Shown here: piece by piece, positions 62,953 through 64,000 of the stretch
Position numbering within the stretch: the first letter of the stretch is position 1
Layout of the letters: each line of letters opens with the position of its first letter
Assembly (NCBI RefSeq): GCF_010500845.1
Contig: NZ_JAAAMI010000004.1
Location: forward strand, 248,001 to 312,000
Direction: 5' to 3'
DNA: 64,000 nucleotides
DNA from: Flagellimonas sediminis
GTDB lineage: Bacteria; Bacteroidota; Bacteroidia; Flavobacteriales; Flavobacteriaceae
Position numbers and translations under genes: made by a program
Notes under the pieces: generated by a model
What the model saw: only the letters and a program-made list of their open reading frames with translations
The model's database searches: none
Told to the model about the DNA's origin: nothing

Positions 62953-63626
62953 GGTGTACTATTACTAACCTGCAATAATTTTCCGTTGTAGAGTTTATGT
63001 CCGGTCAAGGCAAAATCCTTGATATAAGTGGCCATTTCAGCTGCTGTTATAGGGGCTTGATAGCCTGGAAATGCCTCTTCCAACATTTCGGTCTGCACTG
63101 CACCCAAGGCCAGAACATTAAAACTGGGACCCGTCTCCTTGAATTCCTCCGCCCAAAGTTCAGTCAAGGTAATTACGGCCCCTTTGCTGGAGCTATAGGC
63201 GGAAAGGCCAGGAAATTTAACGCTCCCTTGCACCCCTCCCATGGAACTTATGGTGACCACGTGGCCATTTTTGCCCATGAATGGAAGCACAGTCTTGGTC
63301 ATTTCCGCAACACCGAACACGTTTACTTTGTAAACACTCTCAAATTCTTCTGCTGAAATGTCCTGAAATGGTTTGTTTAACAGTCGGCCCGCATTATTGA
63401 TAAGTATATCCACCACGTGCCATTGAGAAAGAAAATCGTTTACTTTTTGAAAATCGGACCGGTTGCCCAAATCGAATGAAAAAGTATGCACGTTGGAAAG
63501 TTGTAAATTTTCAACTGGCTTTGCATTTCTAGATAGAGCCAAAACCTGATGACCTTCTTGAGCAAATTGCTTTACCAATTCAAAACCAATACCCCTACTT
63601 GTCCCTGTGATTACGATATTTGCCAT
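62949..63626 (-). CDS. SDR-family NAD(P)-dependent oxidoreductase
   Basis: This is a classical short-chain dehydrogenase of 225 residues from the ATG at 63626; a Met two codons upstream is less likely. The nucleotide motif is TGTSRGIGFELV (about 7-18), NNAG is present, and the catalytic Ser in ISSMGG and the YSSSK pair (Tyr-x3-Lys) are intact. The substrate is unknown. It overlaps DoxX at the stop codon. Confidence 0.88.
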   Translation of the reverse strand: MANIVITGTSRGIGFELVKQFAQEGHQVLALSRNAKPVENLQLSNVHTFSFDLGNRSDFQKVNDFLSQWHVVDILINNAGRLLNKPFQDISAEEFESVYKVNVFGVAEMTKTVLPFMGKNGHVVTISSMGGVQGSVKFPGLSAYSSSKGAVITLTELWAEEFKETGPSFNVLALGAVQTEMLEEAFPGYQAPITAAEMATYIKDFALTGHKLYNGKLLQVSNSTP

Positions 63627-63640
63627 TTTCAATACAATTT

Positions 63641-63667
63641 GTCATTCCCGTGAAAACGGGCATCCAT
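63641..63667. repeat. Short dispersed repeat with CCCGT/ACGGG hairpin
   Basis: GTCATTCCCGTGAAAACGGG (63641-63660), followed by CATCCAT, has a 5-base-pair stem CCCGT/ACGGG and the GTCATT end typical of repeats dispersed in Bacteroidota genomes. Confidence 0.5.
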
Positions 63668-63699
63668 AAACCTTACCTTCCATCCCTATAAGAGGACAC

Positions 63700-64000
63700 T
63701 TAATTATTTTTGATTTCTTGGGTCGGTGCATTGGCAATCCCTTCCAACACAGGAATGGTCTTGTTCACCAAATTGGCCATATGTTCAAAATCCATCTTAT
63801 CCGCTTCATCCCCAACTTTATGATAGTGGTCAAAATTGGTAAAATCGAACGTGCTAAATGTATGGGATGGCACTCCCATCTCTACATGAAAGGCGTAATT
63901 ATCCGACCGTTTGAATAAACTATATTCCTTTGCCGTAGGCAAGAAACCCACTAGCTTTTCTTTGGCATAGGCATTGCTCACTTCGGCCAAGTTGGACATT
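63700..64000 (-). CDS. M28-family peptidase, C-terminal part
   Basis: This is the C-terminal end of a zinc aminopeptidase-like protein; the gene continues beyond the right edge. About 100 residues are visible. KRSDNYAFHVEMGVPSHTFS and FTNFDHYHKVGDEADKMDFE contain the His and Asp pattern at the end of M28 peptidases (SDNY...H.KVGDE). The N-terminus is not in the window, so a signal peptide cannot be judged. Confidence 0.85.
   Translation of the reverse strand, partial: MSNLAEVSNAYAKEKLVGFLPTAKEYSLFKRSDNYAFHVEMGVPSHTFSTFDFTNFDHYHKVGDEADKMDFEHMANLVNKTIPVLEGIANAPTQEIKNN

Noticed and set aside
1-64000. tRNA, rRNA, CRISPR, insertion sequence or prophage
   Set aside because: I saw no cloverleaf ends, no regularly spaced repeat array with spacers, and no transposase, integrase or phage genes in the window.

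Overview
This window is a chromosomal segment of a Flavobacteriaceae (Bacteroidota) bacterium. The evidence is a SusC/SusD pair, Bacteroidota promoters (TTTG or TTG, about 19 bases, then TAnnTTTG), poor Shine-Dalgarno sequences, a DUF5723 envelope protein, a PafA-type alkaline phosphatase with a Thr nucleophile, and a fused hypoxanthine phosphoribosyltransferase-adenylate kinase. A marine flavobacterium of the Muricauda/Allomuricauda type fits, but the genus is a guess. I see no tRNA, rRNA, CRISPR array, prophage or insertion sequence.

Positions 1-15361, all on the minus strand, hold the str-S10-spc-alpha ribosomal supercluster. In transcription order it runs rpsL, rpsG, fusA, rpsJ, then rplC to secY, infA, rpmJ, rpsM, rpsK and the start of rpsD, which leaves the window. 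It is driven by a near-perfect promoter at 15405-15435. There is no tuf after fusA and no adk or map after secY. Three gaps interrupt the tight packing: 219 nt between rpsJ and rplC, which contains a terminator-like hairpin, and about 100 nt each before rpsK and rpsD. These are candidate control leaders.

Positions 15362-22851 hold a 585-base intergenic region, a SusC-SusD-lipoprotein outer membrane uptake operon with no linked degradative enzyme, a strong terminator, and a secreted protein of unknown function. Positions 22975-34950 are housekeeping and envelope genes: rlmB, a rhomboid protease, rarA, a three-gene DUF5723 operon, yjjG, a deacetylase-like gene, radC, mpl, a cupin, an unusual SDR and a DoxX protein.

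Positions 34983-37220 hold a LytTR-type two-component system preceded by two tiny membrane-protein genes. Upstream of these lies a 21-base-period direct repeat that looks like a LytTR-family operator. A similar three-copy 21-base-period repeat precedes an orphan gene at 55297. Positions 37268-44627 include a DUF4136 lipoprotein, obgE, the hpt-adk fusion, purK-purE, two tandem EF-hand membrane paralogues and an M3 peptidase. Positions 44763-48414 are a signalling block: a multi-PAS kinase, a lone receiver, an ECF-like sigma factor and a small zinc-finger anti-sigma-like protein. Then follow a UbiA-like membrane protein, gcvP, a KASIII-methyltransferase-glycosyltransferase group, PafA, an MlaEF-type ABC pair, DUF389, manC, a SprT-like protein, DoxX, an SDR and a truncated M28 peptidase.

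The genome is compact. Five convergent gene pairs overlap by exactly four bases at their stop codons. Dispersed GTCATT...AATGAC-type repeats occupy several of the few intergenic spaces. The best leads for something undescribed are the LytTR/micropeptide locus with its 21-base repeats, the structured rpsJ-rplC leader, and the tandem EF-hand membrane proteins.
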